Positions 31,183 to 32,742 of a stretch of 32,742 bases of DNA are shown here, in pieces (positions within the stretch are counted from its first letter, which is position 1; each line of letters starts with the position of its first letter). The stretch is from Terriglobus albidus. GTDB lineage: Bacteria; Acidobacteriota; Terriglobia; Terriglobales; Acidobacteriaceae. The notes beneath the pieces were generated by a model that worked only from the letters and a program-made list of their open reading frames with translations, had not been told where the DNA came from and made no database searches. The DNA is taken from the NCBI RefSeq assembly GCF_025685425.1, contig NZ_JAGTAS010000037.1, forward strand, positions 1 to 32,742, in the 5' to 3' direction. The position numbers and the translations under genes were made by a program.

Positions 31183-32427
31183 CTAGTCGGCAAGTGTACT
31201 TGCAACTAATACCAGACGTTGAACGCCTTTCCAGGCCTCGGTGATGTCGATGGTCTCGTTCACCGTGTGTGCGTCTTTGCCTGTGCCTCCGGCGCCGAGG
31301 GTTACAGAAGGAATGCCGAGGCTCATAGGAAAATTGGAGTCGGTGGATTGCCGGCTGGTCGTCAACGCCGGCAGGCCCATTGCCTGGTTTACTCCGCGCA
31401 CAGTATCAATCAGCTTCGAGTCTGACGGTGTCGAGCCTGTAGGGCGATAGCCAAGCAGGTCGATCTTCATCGTGAGTTTGCCGCGATCGTGCCAGCGGGC
31501 GTTCTCTTCGTCCAGGGCGGACTGTGCTGCCCGCTCCACGGTGGCTTTGGTTGTTTCGAGTAGGCCTGACTCTTCTGAACGCATATCGATCTCTGCGAAG
31601 GCGCTCGAAGAAATGGTGTTTACCGAGGTGCCGCCGCCGATGCGGCCTACGTTGAAGGTGGTCCGGGGCGTCTCGGGTGTCTGTATCTCGTCTATCTTCG
31701 CGATCGCGCGGCCGAGCGCATGGATGGGGTTGGCGATGCCGAAGGCATTGAAGCTGTGTCCGCCGGGGCCGGAGTAGGTGAGGCGCAGGCGATAGCTGCC
31801 AACTCCTCCGGTGACTGCGTCGGTGATGGATTCCGGTCCATCGATGGAGATGAAGGCGTCGATGTCTAATTTGGTCTTGCCACGAAAGAACTCCTTCATG
31901 CCGCGGAGATCTCCGAGACCTTCTTCTCCGGTATCTGCGACGAAGGTGATAGTGCCTGTGGTCTGTACCTTGCCCGCGTCCAATGCCTGTGCGACACCCA
32001 CCAAAGCCGCGAGACCGCGGCAGTCGTCATAGATCCCTGGGCCCTTAAGTACATTCCCCGTGCGCGTGACGTGCACATCCGTGCCTTCTGGAAAGACAGT
32101 GTCCAGATGTGCGGCGATCACGATATGAGGGCGTGGGTTTTTACCGGGTCTGTCGCCAATGAGGTTTCCTGCGGCGTCCGTATGTATGTTTTGCAGGTGT
32201 GCCGCTTTGAAGAGCTCTTCGACGGCAGCGGCACGCTTCTCCTCGTGGAACTCTGGGGCGGCGATCTCGCAGAGGTGGATCTGGGTCTTGATATTGGCTT
32301 CCGCGTTCGATTGCGCGAAACGCAGCGCATCTGCGACGGCGGGCTGTTGCATCGTGGTTTTGGGGTCGGCAGCGTGAGCGAGGCAGGAGAAGAGGAACAA
32401 CGCGATTGCCGGCTTCAATCGGTTCAT
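31183..32427 (-). CDS. Exported M20-family metallopeptidase
   Basis: A 414-residue M20 peptidase of the PepT/carboxypeptidase type with a signal peptide (MNRLKPAIALFLFSCLAHA). Zinc-site regions are IVIAAHLDTVFP, GIYDDCRGLAAL and ADTGEEGLGDLRG, which holds the catalytic Glu-Glu pair. Others are SIDGPE and, near the end, GKDAHTVNETIDI with the last histidine. The dimerisation domain starts near YSGPGGHSFNAFG. ATG at 32427 opens the signal peptide. The frame stays open upstream to a repeat region, but no supported start exists there. The gene is monocistronic. A secreted or periplasmic di/tripeptide-hydrolysing role is likely. Confidence 0.9.
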   Translation of the reverse strand: MNRLKPAIALFLFSCLAHAADPKTTMQQPAVADALRFAQSNAEANIKTQIHLCEIAAPEFHEEKRAAAVEELFKAAHLQNIHTDAAGNLIGDRPGKNPRPHIVIAAHLDTVFPEGTDVHVTRTGNVLKGPGIYDDCRGLAALVGVAQALDAGKVQTTGTITFVADTGEEGLGDLRGMKEFFRGKTKLDIDAFISIDGPESITDAVTGGVGSYRLRLTYSGPGGHSFNAFGIANPIHALGRAIAKIDEIQTPETPRTTFNVGRIGGGTSVNTISSSAFAEIDMRSEESGLLETTKATVERAAQSALDEENARWHDRGKLTMKIDLLGYRPTGSTPSDSKLIDTVRGVNQAMGLPALTTSRQSTDSNFPMSLGIPSVTLGAGGTGKDAHTVNETIDITEAWKGVQRLVLVASTLAD

Positions 32428-32523
32428 GGCATTCAATGTAGAGCATTTTCCGACGGATTGAGAGCGGGAAAATGTTTGCCAGGGTGTGCCAACATTTTCA
32501 TGTTGAAGCGAGGAATTATGGAG

Positions 32524-32630
32524 CGGGCCTTCAGCCCTTTGACCGAAGCGCCAAAGGCGCTTTGTTTTGCTTAAGGGCACGGCTTTAAGCCGTGCCGTGT
32601 GGATCTCCACTGAGAGCGGCTTTAGCTGTG
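32524..32630. repeat. Cluster of REP-like palindromes
   Basis: Tandem palindromes: GGGCCTTCAGCCC, then AGCGCCAAAGGCGCT, then GGCACGGCTTTAAGCCGTGCC preceded by TTAAG, then GCGGCTTTAGCTG. The last two repeat the layout of the element at 133-198 in inverted orientation. The final palindrome runs into the 3' end of the transposase gene. Confidence 0.65.
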
Positions 32631-32742
32631 GTGTCTCAACAGGTTGTTGTCTTTGAGGCCGGATCTGCTGATGGGTGGAGCTTGATTGAGGCTAGCATGA
32701 GGTCGGTGCCAGTTGTACTGATGGATCCATGGTCTGAGGTGT
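32622..32742 (-). mobile_element. C-terminal end of an IS481/IS3-like transposase (partial)
   Basis: The last 121 bases, read on minus, give 39 codons and a TAA at 32624-32622. The peptide contains WIHQYNWHRPHASLNQAPP. This is the end of the DDE integrase core of IS481-like elements, where YN..RPH.SL....P follows the catalytic glutamate. The rest lies outside the window, so completeness cannot be judged. No terminal inverted repeat was identified; REP-like palindromes lie at the expected downstream edge. Confidence 0.75.

Overview
The window looks like a chromosomal stretch from a GC-rich soil bacterium, most likely an acidobacterium of the Terriglobia (Granulicella, Terriglobus or Edaphobacter type). 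This is an inference. It rests on many secreted beta-helix and carbohydrate-active proteins, a DUF305/LVIVD pair, M19 and M20 peptidases with export signals, and intergenic palindromes of the CGGCTTNAGCCG and GGGTGCCCCAACC kinds that I associate with this group. No rRNA, tRNA or CRISPR array was seen.

Left part (1-9547). After the tail of an unknown gene comes an ECF41/SigJ-type sigma factor with a fused SnoaL-like domain, divergent from a carboxymuconolactone decarboxylase/AhpD-like gene. Two mirrored TGTCACA-N16-CGTC promoters lie between them. Next is a translationally coupled hen1-pnkp pair, the bacterial RNA-repair system. Divergent from hen1 is a set made of a small membrane protein, a winged-helix regulator, creD, a UppS-family prenyltransferase and another membrane protein. 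A 17-bp palindromic operator occurs twice in this set, before the first gene and before creD.

Middle part (9648-16607). The most interesting locus is a lasso-peptide biosynthetic cluster: B2 protease, lasso cyclase, HPr-kinase-like peptide kinase and, overlapping the kinase 3' end, a 55-residue precursor gene. These four lie on the minus strand, in that order, and end at an intrinsic terminator. A PqqD-like RRE gene (B1) is divergent from B2. A GT17-type and a GT2-type glycosyltransferase flank the cluster. The precursor ends in serine, which fits C-terminal phosphorylation as in paeninodin. A small secreted beta-helix protein with a strong terminator follows.

Right part (16608-32742). A 32-bp perfect palindrome precedes a coupled DUF305-LVIVD operon. 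A minus-strand operon encodes an exported alpha/alpha-barrel glycosidase-like protein and a pectate-lyase-like beta-helix protein. Then come a decayed gene, a Tat-exported M19 dipeptidase with an altered metal motif, a nested inverted-repeat element, a methyltransferase, a SnoaL-like protein, a 2OG-Fe(II) oxygenase next to alkB, a large secreted beta-helix protein, and an M20 peptidase. The window ends inside an IS481-like transposase.
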